Of a DNA stretch of 64,000 nt, positions 1-11,636 are shown one piece after another. The first letter of the stretch is position 1. Each line of letters opens with the position of its first letter. Below the pieces are notes generated by a model. The model ran no database searches and was not told the DNA's origin. It saw nothing but the letters and a program-made list of their open reading frames with translations. Origin of the DNA: CAVZRC01 sp963777695 (GTDB lineage Bacteria > Planctomycetota > Planctomycetia > Isosphaerales > Isosphaeraceae); NCBI GenBank assembly GCA_963777695.1, contig CAVZRC010000003.1, positions 1,488,001 through 1,552,000 of the forward strand, written 5' to 3'. The position numbers and the translations under genes are program-made.

Positions 1-3000
1 GAACTGGGCCGTCATGCCATGGGTCGCCGGGATCGACAGGTCGGCCGAGGCCGCGTTCTGAATCGACGGGTTGCTGGTCGAGGTCGCCGCGGCGGTCAGG
101 CCCAGGTTCCCCTTAACGGCGAAATCGACCGCACCGGTGCTGATCGGCACGACACGAGAGGCGCCCGGCGCCAGCGTCACCTGGCTCATCCCCAGGCTGG
201 ACACCAGCGCGGCGGGACCGGCCAGGGCCAGGTTGTAAGTGTCGGTTGTCGTGCCCGTATTGGTCACCGTCGCCTGGAAGCTGCTGCCAGGCGCGCCGAA
301 CCGGGATTGAGCGTCACCTGGACGCCGCCCGCTGTCACCGTGAGCGTGCCATCGGCCGTGCTGGTCACTGTTGGATCGGTGGTGGAGGTCGCGGTGACAG
401 TGAAGGGATAGCGGCCGGGCGTGGTGCCTTTCGGCACGTCCACGGTGAGAGGCACGTCGCGGAAGTTGCTCACGCCCGGCGGCACATCGATCGAGGTCTC
501 GCCGAACGTGGCCGTGACGCCCGAGGGCAGGCCGGTCGTGCTCAGCGAGTAGGTGTCCTCGGCGCTCCCCACGTTGCTGACCGTCAGGACGTATTGTGCC
601 GACGTGCCCTGACCCGCCGTGGCTTGTGTGGGGGAGATGCCGAGGGAGACGGCTCGCGCCTGCAACGCGACATCGGCCAAGACCGTCAGCTCCCCTTCCA
701 CCGAGTCGGATACGCCGCCGGTGGTTGACGCGAGCACTTCGAAGCCCGTCGTGTCCGCCACCGCCCCCAGCGGCACGGTTACCGTGAGCGGAGTGGTAAC
801 GGTCTGCCCGGCGGGGACCGTGATCGACGAGGCGAGGCCGACGGTGAACCCGTCGAGCCCTTCCGTGGTGAGATCATAGGTCACGTCGGTCGAATAGGGG
901 TTCGTGAGTGTGACGGTAAAACTCGCCTCGGCATGGCGATCGACGCTCTGATTGGGCGGCGTCAGGCTGATGATGTGCTCGGCTGCGACAGTAACCGGTG
1001 GTAGTGTGAGTGTCGCCTGGAGTTGCTGCCCACTCCCACTCGTAAACTGAACGTTCAGGCTCGTACCGGTGCTGATCTGACGGGTCTGACCCGGGGCCAT
1101 GTCCGTGACCTGGCCGGTGAGTTGGAATTCCTGGGTGCTCGAACTTCCCGAGAGCAGCCCTCCCAACCAGTCGATTTCCGACGGCGATGTCGTGCCCGGC
1201 GTGGGCGTTATCGAGGACGAATCGACGGTGTAGCCCGACGTCGGCAGAAAATGTTGGACCTCGAGCAATGCGGTGATGGCACCCAGACCCGAGAGGGGTG
1301 CGACATCGTCGAGGGCGTTTGCCAGGTAGGGTGCCGCGACGTAGTTGCTCGGGTCGCCTACCAGGCCGGTCTTGGAATAGTCGATGAACAGGAGATGGCC
1401 GCCGTTGTCGGCGACGTAGACGTGTCCTTCTCCATCAACAGCCCCTTGGTCGAACGAGACGCCGAAGGTCGTGAATGTGTAGTCCGAGACGATTTTCAAT
1501 GTACTGGGATCGATCTGGGTAACGTGATCCGTCCCGTAGAGGATCAGGTCGCCAGTGAACGGGTCATACGAGATTCCGTGCGCCGCGGGAAGGTCGCTGA
1601 AAATACGCGTGGTCGTGAACGTCTTCAGGTCGATCAGACCGAAGTCCCCCGGCCCGTTGGGAGAGCTGGCTGTGTAGTATGCGTTCCCGGCCGAGTCGAA
1701 TGCGATCGCGGTGATGTTCGTGTCGTCCCCTTGAAGGGGGTGCTCGATCGCATTCGAGAACGGATCGAGCGGAATTTCCTCAAGAGGACCAGGCTGCCCG
1801 GAGGTCCAGACTTCTTGACCGCTCGGGTCGAGGGCAAGATGATCGGCACCGGCCCCCCCGGAAACACTCGTGGTTTGACCGGTGATGGGGTTGACCTGAG
1901 TCACCTGGCCATTGGCAGTGAGCAGCTCGCCATCCGGCAGGAAGATCAGCCCGTCCGCGGGAATACTACTGGCAACAGTCGTGTAAGGAGCCGCGCTGAA
2001 AGTGGACCCATTGTAGGTGAGCGTGACCTTGCCCACAGCTCCGGTGTACTGAGTGAAGTAGAGCACGAAGCTCTGACCGGACGATCCGCCGTTATTAACA
2101 TTGGTCGCATTTTGAGCCTGGATCGTCATCGTTACCGTAGACGTTCCTGGCGCCAGCAGGCTGGAGGAGGCCGTCGCCGTCGCCGTGATCGGTATGCCGA
2201 TCAGCAAGGGAGTTTCGGCCGAATTGCCGGGCAACGGCGAGCCATCGGAGGTCAGCAGACTGACCTGGAGATTATAGAGCCCATCGGCTAATCCGGTGGT
2301 ATTGATTTGACCCAGAGCAACCGCGATGGCTTGATCGCCGGGATTCAATTGCACCGCGACATTCGGCTCCGTGGCGACCACGTTGTTGCTCTGGTCGAGC
2401 AATTGCAGTTGCGCCAGCAGGTTCCGCGTCGCGTTGGCCGTGTTGAAGACCTGGGCGCCGACCGTCACCGCATCGCCCGCGTTAACTGCTTGAGGAGTGG
2501 CCGTCACGCTCACTACGTCGGCCGCCGCCGGGCGGATCGCCACCACGGCCGAGGCCGATTGCTGGACCACGCCCGCGTTCGCGGTCACGTCGAGCTTGAA
2601 GATCTTCGTCGATTGGATCGTCTGGCTCAACGCGACCGGGACCATCGTTGACGCATCGGCCGCCAGGTTGACCTGCGACTGACCAAGCTGGACGGTCACG
2701 CCGCTCGGCAGCGTCCCGGTCGAAAGGCTCAGGGTTTCCGAATCGCTCGCGGTATTGGTCAAGGTCAGCGTGAGCGTCTGCCCCTGACCCGGCTGTAAAT
2801 CCACCCCAGTGGGTGAGAGGCTCGCGGTGAATTGCTCGCCTGCCTCCTGGTTCAGCACGCCCGTGATGCTGCTGAACAGGCTCGTCGAACCCGACAGCAT
2901 GCCGGTGAGGTCGTCGGCATTCGCGGCGGTGATGATCGGCTGGAGCTGCGCGGCTAACGAGGTGAGTGACGGATCGGCGTTCAGCAGCGTGTTCAGATTC

Positions 3001-6000
3001 GTGAGATCGTTCTGCGCCTCGGCGAAGAGCGCGGCGGAGGTCGCAGTCTGTAGCGAAGCGAGCGTGTCGCTGAGATCGGTGAGGACCGACGCGAGTTGTG
3101 AGTTGTTCGCCGCCCCCGCCGCGATCGACGCCTGCGAGACGGCGGCGGCCTGTGCCGATTGCACGAGCAAGTCGAGGGTATCGGTCGTGGTCACGGGGGC
3201 CGAGGACGGTCCGAAGCTGGCGGTGATCGTGGTGGCGAGCGTCCGGTTCAGCGGCGATGCCGCATCCGGAGTGAGCGTGAGCGTCTCGGTCTGGGTCGCG
3301 CCGACCGCGATCGTGATCGGCGCCAGGCTGCTGGCGGTGACGCCGGACGGAGTGGTCGCGGTGAGCGTCACCGTCTCGGGGACGTTCCCATCGTTCTGGA
3401 TCGTGAGCGTCGTCGAGGCGGCGACCCCGGGCGAGCTGCTGAGCGATGTCGGCGTGCTCGTGAGCGAGACGGCATCGATCTCGGGCACGGTGAACGTCTC
3501 GGTCTGCGTCTTGGTGATCGACGAATCCGTCGTGCTGGTCGCCGTGACGGTGAACGAGACCTGGGTCCCCGGCGCCGGGATCGGCTGGCCGGTGTTCGGC
3601 ACGAGGTAGATGCCGTCGATCCCCGTCGCTCCGGCCGGGACCGTGACGCTGGTCCCGCTATCGACGATCGAGAAGCCGCTGGGGACGTTCGAGAACGAGA
3701 GTTTGTACGTATCAGCGGCCGGTCCGAGGTTCTGGATCGTGGCGCGGAAGGCCGAGGGGAGCTGCGCGCCATTGAACGGCACGGTGAACAGCGGATCGGT
3801 CGCGACGGTGAAGTTGATGCCCGGCTGAGTGGGCGTGATCATCACGTCTACGGTCGTCTGCGCCTCGAGGCTGGAATCGGGCTGCGACTGGGCGATGATC
3901 TGGATCGGATACGTGCCGCCCTGGAGCCCCGGCGAGGGCGTCGCGGTGACGTTACCTCTGCTGTCGATGGAGACCGTCCAGCCCGGCGGGGCATCGGCCG
4001 TGAGGTTGTAGGTATCGGCGAGGCTGGTCTGGACGTTCGCCGCGAACGTGACCGGCGCGTTCTGGTCGGTGGTGAGCGTCGCGCGGGTGGTCGTGACCTG
4101 GAGGACATCGCCCGCATTGCCGCTGAGCGAAACCGAATCGGTCCCGTCGCCGTTGGCCGAGACGGTGATCGTCCCGCTGTAGCCGTCCAGGGTCGTCTCG
4201 TCGGTCGGATCGAGCGGCTTGCCGCCGACGGAGAGCGTCCCGCTCCCCGGCCCGAGGTTGATCGTGCCGTTCGTCGCGGTGATCGAAACCGAGCCGGAAA
4301 ACGTGGGCGATGAGGTCGTGCCGCTTCCGCTGAATGTTGCTGCCGCCGTTGTAATGGTATACGTTCCAGCGGGAAGCGTCACTCCGTTGAGCGCGAGTCC
4401 GTCGGTGGTCAGCGTGATGGTAACGTCACCCCCACCAGCCGCAGAGTCTGTAACGCTCCCCGAATAACTCGTCCAATTCCCGCTCACGCCAAGACTCGAC
4501 CCAGCAGGGCCGTAAGACGAAAGGTTTCCCTGACCATCAAGGCTGTAATGAGCCTGCCCGGAAATCGTAAGTGGCGTAGTCGATTGGGACGAGAGGGTTG
4601 TTGAGCCTGACCCAACCGCGTTTCCGTGAGAATCCACAATCGTCGCGGCCGGGGCATCCAGCGACGATGCCCCGAATCTATTGGTCGTCGAGCTGGACCA
4701 TGAGGCGATCAGGCTGCCGGAAACGGTGGCGCTCGATGCCTGGACGGTCCCCGAACTTTGACCCGCCGCCACGTTCGCCGGACCGGTGACTTCCCCACTG
4801 GCCGTGCTACCAGGGGTGTTCGGGTAGGGGACGTCCAGACCCACCAGCAGAGGCGCCACTTCCGGATCGAACTTGGAGAGCGGGCCGAGAGGGCTGGTGA
4901 CGTAGAAGATCGCGAGATTGAGGATGAACGAGACGATGAGATTCCCGATTAAACCCGTTACGGCTCCGATCACACCGGCCTTGACCAGATTCGTCTTGAG
5001 CGCAGGATTCCCGGTCATGTTGGCGAGCTCGGCGACAAAGACACTCTCAGCCGCGGACACGATCACGTTGACAATGAGCGTGGCCGCCGCGAGTGTACTC
5101 AAACCCTGATACTGGCCATCCTGGCCCTGTGTGAGGACTTCTCCTGTTGTGGGATTACCAACGAACCAGGCTGTCATCACCTGGCCGTTAATCGTCAGCG
5201 CCCGCGCCGGGACGATGATCCGGTTGCCGTTGAGAACCTCCGTAGTGATTTGCGCGACGGCGTCCGCGGGCAAGTCGAGGGTCTGCAACACGGACAGATT
5301 GCTCATCCCGATGGTGACCAGGGGAATCCCCTGCGCGATCGACTGCTGAATCAGATAGGCCGAGCTCAAATTCACTCCACCGGGCGGAACCGGCACCATT
5401 TGAGCTTCCAGGTAGCTGTCAAAAAGTCCCCGGACGGCTGCCAAGCCCAATGTGGCCTGCACGTTCTGGCCCTCTGAAGCGATCGCCCGAATCGTGTCGC
5501 GAATTAGGTCGAAGTTGAATTGCAGAATGGACAGGTTGCTGCTTGTGACGACCGAAGTGGAATACATCGTGAGACGTGGCAGGTTGAAGTATGCCGCCAG
5601 GGAATACCCTCGGGCGAGATTGGCCGTCTCCCGATCGGATGCGAGGGTAAAGTTGGCCAGTGCCGAGCGTGCGCTGGCAATCAACGCGGTTGTCTGCGAG
5701 ACGACGCTCGGGTTGGCCACTGCCGAGACGGCCGTGCCCGCTGCAACCGCATTTTCTTGTGCAAGCTGCGCCGCGGCGGGACTCTGGCTTGCAGCGGACA
5801 CGTTGAGCGTGTAGGCGTCAAATGTGGACAGGGACGGTTGGCCATTGGGGTTAACAGCGACGTTGACCGGGGCCAACCCTTGTCTGGCCGCGTAGCCAAT
5901 CCGATCGTACAGCGTCTCGTTGAATGTCTGGGTCGTCTGTTCGGGAGCCGCGAGAGTCTCGTTCAGGAACAGACCCGTAAGGACCTGGCTCCCGAGCGGA

Positions 6001-7386
6001 AAGCTGGTCAACACCTCCTGGTACGGAGTTCCGAAGGCCGCCTCGGACTGACTCGAGTTGTCAAGGGCCTCGTCCCCGACCTCGATGTAGGGTGTATACG
6101 TATTCGCCTCGGTCGTGAAAATGAATCCCACGCTCGTTGTGGTAACGAGATTACCGATCGTCAAGGGCCGGCCCACGAGCGCCGCGTCGTCGAACGTCTG
6201 ATCGAGCACGGTAGTGTCTTGCAGTCCGGAAGAAAGCCCGAAGAGCGCCGGCCTGGCTGTAGATTTCCGCGACGAGCCGGACCTCGGTCGTCGCCTCCAG
6301 ATCCTGCGGAACGGCGGTGAACGTGCCGGTGGACGACGTGAACGTCTGGCCGATCGTCGCACCAGGCATGAGCGGGTCGGCGTCGGTCATGCCGCTGCCG
6401 GTGTCGAACTGGAACCAGTAATGCGATTCGGTCTCGGAGAGGAGTTGCGGATCGTTGGCCGGGTCGGAGGTCTGCGTGCCGGAGGGGATGTAGCCAACCG
6501 TCTGATCACTGGCGGGGAACATGGAGAGGATCAAGGTCTGAGCCTGGCTCTGCGAGAGCGTCCCCGAGACATATTGCGCCGGGATGCCCGAGGCGCGCAT
6601 CAGAGCCACGCCCAGGCTGGCGACGTCGAGCGCGTTGCCGGCGTTCGACCAGAGCGTCCCCCTCGCGCCGCGGACCGAGCCCAGGTACGAGTTGTAGCCG
6701 ATCTGGGTGTGCAGGTAGTTGAAGATCTGCGTCGGGGCGTAGTCGAGTGCAGCGGCCTCTTCCTCGATGAACGGGTCGTTCGTATCGGCATCGACGGTCG
6801 ATGCCAGCAGGCTCGGGTCGGAGACGTTCCCCGGTTGCAGCGTCGCGGCGGGGGTGGTCGCCGACACGGCGCCGGCGTCGAGCATCGCGAATGCGCTCGC
6901 TCCGGAATCCAACTGCATGGGGATCGGATTGGCCAGCGCGACCGTGACCGCGACGCTCTCGCGGTCGTAACCCTGGATCGTATCCAGGCTCCAGGCCAGG
7001 TTCTGACCGCTCTGGTCGGGGAGCTGTGAGGTCGTGGTGCCGTCGAGGGTCACCGATGAGCTGAGGAATGTCACGCCCGGCTTGAGCGCAGTCGTCAGCA
7101 AGACCCCGGTCTCCGGGTCGGCCTGCTCGTTGTAGACCGTGTACGTGATCGTGACCTGGTTGTTCTCGACCTCGCCGACGAAATACGACGGCGCGGGCGT
7201 CGCCGAGGACGCCGTCGACGGCGTCGCCAGCGTCCGACCCAGCACGATCGCCGCCGGCAGGCCGCCGCTAGCCAGCATCGTCCGGTCTTCCAGCGACTCG
7301 AAGAACAGTCGGTGGACCCTCGGCTTCTGGCGGAGACGGGAACGAACGCCAAGCGGAATCTCGCGCTGCGAAGCTCGGCCGCTCAT
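1..7386 (-). CDS. Giant secreted surface protein with transglutaminase-like and NEW3/CARDB-like repeats (3' end outside window)
   Basis: More than 2,400 residues run off the left edge. The start is set at MSGRASQREIPLG. It is followed by the planctomycete amino-terminal signature RLFFESLEDRTMLA, seen at the start of very large exported proteins. A transglutaminase-like fold is visible near 6560-6740 (GTLWSNAGNALDVASL, then ALMRASGIPAQYVSG). The usual catalytic Cys of the GNC motif is Ala here, so it is probably not an active transglutaminase. A hydrophobic segment follows near 4880-4990. The rest is rich in Thr/Ser beta-sandwich repeats of the form SNVGSAEDTYSLSTTGLPSGV, typical of NEW3/CARDB adhesion-type modules, with an NHL-like propeller stretch near 1300-1900. 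Two frameshifts, near 6245 and near 290, break the frame but the homologous protein continues on both sides. Role inferred as cell-surface or matrix protein; no specific ligand can be named. Confidence 0.75.
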
Positions 7387-7841
7387 GATGGGTCTCTCCA
7401 GGTGGATCGCCAACACCAAGGGTTACCGACATCCAACGGATCGAGAAGAGTTGTAGACCGGGTCGCACGGCGCACTGCGGCCGAAGGCCCATCGCCTGCG
7501 ATTCCCGATGACCGGTCACAGATTCCCAGGGCGCGCCTCGCCTTTATGAATCGAGACTCGGCGCGACTCTACGGCCGTCCGAAATATGTTTTCAGCTTCC
7601 CTCGGAAGCTCAGAGAGGAACGGTCAGACTGGTGGCGCCGGCATCCGGGCCGGGCCATGCTCGGGCCTCCTCGCCCCAGGTTCTCCTTGCCGAAGCTCCT
7701 CAGAGACTCGCTAGACCGTGAATCAATCGTTGTAATCCCACGAAAACGTCGAGTCAAGCAAGAACATCTCAAGAACAGAGGTCTGTGCTCCGCGCCGCTT
7801 GTCCCATGAGCCGCAGTTTCTTTGACGGCTCGGTGTCGCGA
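7387..7841. other. Intergenic region without a supported gene
   Basis: This 455-base gap lies between the start of the giant surface protein and the 3' end of the lipoprotein gene. It probably holds the promoter of the surface-protein gene. I see no convincing coding frame, RNA or repeat. Confidence 0.5.
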
Positions 7842-9092
7842 TCAACGGAAGTCGTCCGCAAGATCGGCGGCCGCGCCTCTCGCCGAGCGCGCCTTCTTCC
7901 GCCGGGCCTTCGAGCGGACGGCCAGCAATGCGGCGAGCGCGAGCGCGACTCCCGGGACGCCGATGCCCAGCAACATCGTCCTCCGCTGGCGTGACGCCTC
8001 CCGGGCGTAGTGCGCGTCGGGAATGGATTGGGTCGGCAAGCTCGGGGCGGGCCGCTCCGCGTATCCATCCCAGAAACTCGGATCCGTGTCGGGGTGGCGG
8101 CCTTCCTCCAGTCGCTTCATCATGAACGCAGTGCGGGCCGCGTGCCAGGCGTCGGCCTCGGCGCGAAGCTTCAGGAATGCGGATTCCAGCATCTTGTCCA
8201 GCTCTACGAAAATGGGCCGAGGTAGCAGGAACTTCAGTTCCTGGCCTTTCGGCGCGTCGGGCAGCATCGAGACCTTGCCCGAGTCGATCAGCTCCATGCA
8301 GCGCAGCCAGGCGAGGTAGGCCAGGGTGTTGCGTCCTCCCTCGTGGCTCCTCTCGAAGCCCACCGAGTCGCGCTGGAGGGCGACGTTCAGGGCGTGGAAG
8401 ATGTTGACGCTCTCCCAGGCATTCCCGAGCGCGATCAGGCCGGCGAGGCCCCGGACCGCATCGTCGGCCTCCTTGGGGTCGGTGCGCTGCCCGTAGGTAT
8501 CCTCGAAGCTCCAGCCGAGGAGGTTGGGGAGGTACTGCGAGTCCTCCACCTTCGGCGGATTCACGATCCACTCCAGGGCGCGCAACTGATACGTCTCGCG
8601 GCCGAAGTGCGCGTTGGGGTTGATCTCCAGCGCCCTGGCGATCTGGTCGCGAGCGGACTTCACCTCGTCGATCTTCGTCCGATCGGCGCCCTGCCTGGCC
8701 CATCGGTGGACGAGGAACGTCCCGAAGTTCGCGTGATAGCGATACCGCTGTTCCTTGACGTCGGGGAGGGAGGCGTCGCGTTTCTCCAGTTGCGCCCGCT
8801 TCTTGTCCATCCAGGAGATCGCCTCGTCCCCGCGGCCGAGTCGGTCGCAGGCGACCCCGGCGTCGTCGTAGGCGGCGAGGTCATCGGGATGGCTCTCGAG
8901 ATGGGCCGCGACGCGGGCCAGGCGCATCTCATAGAACAGCGGCGGATTCCGCTCAAACCGCCCGGTGAGGACGGCGACGACCTCGGGCATCCCCTTCGCC
9001 TCGCTGGCGGGCGTGTCCCGGTCCCAGAGGCAGGCGGCGACCGACAAGGGTAGGCCGAGCAGCAGGGCAAGGGCCGCGATCGCGCGTTTCAT
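7842..9092 (-). CDS. Lipoprotein-like protein with TPR-like helices and a C-terminal membrane anchor
   Basis: A 416-residue protein. The start at MKRAIAALALLLGLPL gives a clean signal peptide ending in the lipobox-like LSVAAC, so the amino terminus is probably lipidated. The frame is open further upstream, but the added residues are low-complexity and unlikely. The middle is alpha-helical and TPR-like (AHLESHPDDLAAYDDAGVAC, then DQIARALEINPNAHFG). Near the C-terminus a hydrophobic stretch (MLLGIGVPGVALALAALLAV) is followed by a basic tail, suggesting a second membrane contact. It diverges from the CheB-like gene across about 210 bases. The family is not recognised with certainty; similar TPR lipoproteins are common in planctomycetes. 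Confidence 0.7.
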   Translation of the reverse strand: MKRAIAALALLLGLPLSVAACLWDRDTPASEAKGMPEVVAVLTGRFERNPPLFYEMRLARVAAHLESHPDDLAAYDDAGVACDRLGRGDEAISWMDKKRAQLEKRDASLPDVKEQRYRYHANFGTFLVHRWARQGADRTKIDEVKSARDQIARALEINPNAHFGRETYQLRALEWIVNPPKVEDSQYLPNLLGWSFEDTYGQRTDPKEADDAVRGLAGLIALGNAWESVNIFHALNVALQRDSVGFERSHEGGRNTLAYLAWLRCMELIDSGKVSMLPDAPKGQELKFLLPRPIFVELDKMLESAFLKLRAEADAWHAARTAFMMKRLEEGRHPDTDPSFWDGYAERPAPSLPTQSIPDAHYAREASRQRRTMLLGIGVPGVALALAALLAVRSKARRKKARSARGAAADLADDFR

Positions 9093-9304
9093 GGTCGGGC
9101 TCCGAAGGGCCGGGAAAGGGAAACGATCGATGCGAGGTTTCCATCCTAACAGAAACGATCGACTCGAACGCATAGGTGCAATGGAAGAACGGGCGGGGCC
9201 ATCCCTCTCGGCAGGAGGGGGCCGCGTGGTACAATCCTCCCGTTGCAATCGACTGGATCATCAGGTGACGCATGCGCGCCCTTGGAGAGTCGAACTCGAC
9301 GATT

Positions 9305-10349
9305 ATGAGAATCGGGATCGTCAACGATACCGCGATCGCTCGCGAGGCGTTGCGCCGCGTGGTGCTGTCGTCGCACGTGCACGAGATCGCCTGGACGGCC
9401 GGCGACGGGGCCCAGGCCATCGCGATGGCGGCGAGGACCCTCCGGACCTGATCCTGATGGACCTGTTCATGCCGGGCGTCGATGGGGTCGAGGCGACGCA
9501 GCGGATCATGGGCGAGTCGCCGTGCGCGATCCTGGTGGTTACGGCGACGGTCAGCGGCCACCTGAGCAAGGTCTATCAGGCGATGGGGTATGGCGCCCTC
9601 GACGCGGTCAACACGCCGACGCTCGGCCCTCGCGGCGAGGACAGCGGCGCGTCGGTGCTCCTGCACAAGATCGAGGTGATCGGCCGCCTGCTCGGCAAGT
9701 CGGAGCGGCCCGGCTCGTCCCCGCGGGGCGGGAGTCACGCCCGGCCGGCCGCGGCGCCGAGGGCCGTGGCCGAGCCACCGCACGAGCCCCTGGTCGTCCT
9801 CGGCGCCTCGACCGGCGGGCCGCAGGCCCTGGCCGGGATCCTCGCCCAGCTCCCCTCCCGGTTCGAGGCCGCGGTCATCATCGTCCAGCACGTTGACGCA
9901 TCGTTCGCGCCGGGCTGGGCCACTGGCTCGCCGAGCAGTCGCGACGGCCCGTCAAGCTGATCGAGGAAGGGCAGAAACCCGCCGTCGGCGAGGTCTTGCT
10001 CTCCGTCACCGACGACCACCTCGTCCTCGGCGAGGACCGGCGGCTCCGCTACTCGCCCGAGCCCCGGTCGGCCTGCTATCGCCCCTCGGTCAACGTCTTC
10101 TTCGAGAGCGTGGCCCGCAACTGGCCCACGCCGGGCGTCGCGGTCTTGCTCACCGGCATGTTCCACGACGGCGCCAGGGGACTGCTCGCCCTCCGACGCT
10201 CGGGCTGGCGGACCATCGCCCAGGATGAGGCGTCCAGCGTCGTCTGGGGCATGCCCAAGGCCGCCGTCGAGATCGGCGCCGCCGAGGAGGTCTTGCACCT
10301 CGACCGGATCGCCGAGCGTATCACTCGATTGGTCGGCAATAGGCAGTAG
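9305..10349 (+). CDS. cheB: CheB-like chemotaxis protein-glutamate methylesterase (two frameshifts)
   Basis: It begins MRIGIVNDTAIAREALRRVV, a receiver domain with phosphoacceptor loop DLILMDLFMPGVDG, then a linker and a CheB methylesterase domain. The catalytic Ser lies in LGASTGGPQAL, the His in IIVQHVDASF, and the Asp in LLTGMFHDGARG, so the triad is complete. The product would demethylate receptor glutamyl methyl esters when phosphorylated. Two frameshifts, near 9430 (before DPPDLILMDL) and near 9915 (before LGHWLAEQS), split it into three frames. All pieces are conserved and collinear, so assembly error is more likely than inactivation. No cheR, cheA or receptor gene is nearby. The next gene is a REC-PP2C regulator, so this may be a signalling side branch rather than flagellar chemotaxis. 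Confidence 0.8.
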
Positions 10350-10405
10350 GCAGCGGCTGGCTTGGTTACTCTCGCTGAAGACTGAACACTGAAAACTGAA
10401 CACTG
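10330..10405 (+). repeat. Low-complexity oligonucleotide tract between cheB and the REC-PP2C gene
   Basis: The end of cheB and the following gap contain imperfect reiterations of GGCAGTAGGCAG, then of ACTGAACACTGAAA. The tract is unlike the codon-biased DNA around it. Its function is unknown. Confidence 0.45.
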
Positions 10406-10412
10406 GTGAAGA

Positions 10413-11613
10413 ATGAGCATCGAACCGATCCTGACCGAGCACAAGGTGACCGTCCTGTTGATCGACGATCAGCCGATGATCGGCGAGGCCGTGCGCCGGA
10501 TGCTCGCCGGCGAGCCGGACGTCGTCTTCCATTATTGCCGCGACGCCTCCAAGGCCCTCGAGGAGGCGGAACGGCTCAAGCCCACGGTCATCCTCCAGGA
10601 CCTGGTCATGCCCGACATCGACGGCCTGACCCTGGTGAAGACGATCCGGGCGAACGAGCCGACGCGCGAGACGCCGATGATCGTGCTCTCGACCAAGGAG
10701 GAGCCGACGGTCAAGGCCGAGGCGTTCGCCCTCGGGGCCAATGATTACATCGTCAAGCTCCCCGACCGGCTCGAGCTCCTCGCGCGGATCCGATACCACT
10801 CCAAGGGCTACATCAACCTGCTCCAGCGCAACGAGGCGTATACCCGGCTCCAGGAGAGCGAGCGGCGGCTGGCCAACGAGATGAAGCAGGCCGAGCGATA
10901 CGTCCGCTCGCTCCTGCCCGACAAGCTCAAGAAGGGCGCGATCCGGACCGACTGGCGGTTCGTCCCGTCGGCCGAACTGGGGGGCGACTCGTTCGGCTAC
11001 TACTGGCTCGACGACGACCACTTCGCGTTCTTCCTGCTGGACGTCAGCGGCCACGGGATCGGCTCGGCATTGCTGTCGGTCTCGGCCATGAACGCCCTGC
11101 GATCCCAGGCGCTGCCCCAGACCGATTTCCGACAGCCCGGCGAGGTGCTCGCGGCGCTCAATAACGCCTTCCAGATGGACCAGCAGAATGGCCTGTTCTT
11201 CACCATCTGGTACGGCGTCTATAACAAGCCGTCGCGCCGGATCGACTACGCCGGGGGCGGACACCCGCCCGTCCTGCTCATGAACGGTGCGTCGCCCGAA
11301 CAGGCCGCGATGGAGACGCTCGAGTTCGTACGGCCCGATGATCGGCGCCGTCCCCGACATCCCCTACCGCAGCGGCACGACCACCCTCGGCCCGTTCGCC
11401 AAGCTGTACCTCTACAGCGACGGTGCCTACGAGATCGAGAAGACGGACAAGTCGATGTGGCCGTTCGATGAGTTCGTCAACTTCATGAGACAGGGCCCCC
11501 ACGATGCCGCCGACGGTGCGATGATGGACCGGCTCATCGCCCACGACCGCGTCCTCCAGGGCCGCGACGAGTTCGTCAACGACTTCTCGATCGTCGAATT
11601 CCAGTTCGGCTGA
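10413..11613 (+). CDS. Response regulator with SpoIIE/RsbU-type PP2C serine phosphatase domain (one frameshift)
   Basis: Residues 1-125 form a receiver domain (LLIDDQPMIGEA, phosphoacceptor Asp in ILQDLVMPDIDG, conserved Lys near ANDYIVKL). A coiled-coil linker (LQESERRLANEMKQAERYV) leads to a PP2C phosphatase of the SpoIIE/RsbU class, with metal-binding signatures ELGGDSFGYY, FFLLDVSGHGIGSAL and YAGGGHPPVLL. A frameshift near 11330 separates the last about 90 residues (GPMIGAVPDIPYR, then LYLYSDGAYEIEK), which are the normal end of this domain. Such proteins dephosphorylate anti-sigma antagonists under two-component control. The gene follows cheB by 63 bases and is probably co-transcribed. 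The partner switch proteins are not in view. Confidence 0.8.
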
Positions 11614-11636
11614 GCGTACGGTTCGCGGCTCGGGCC

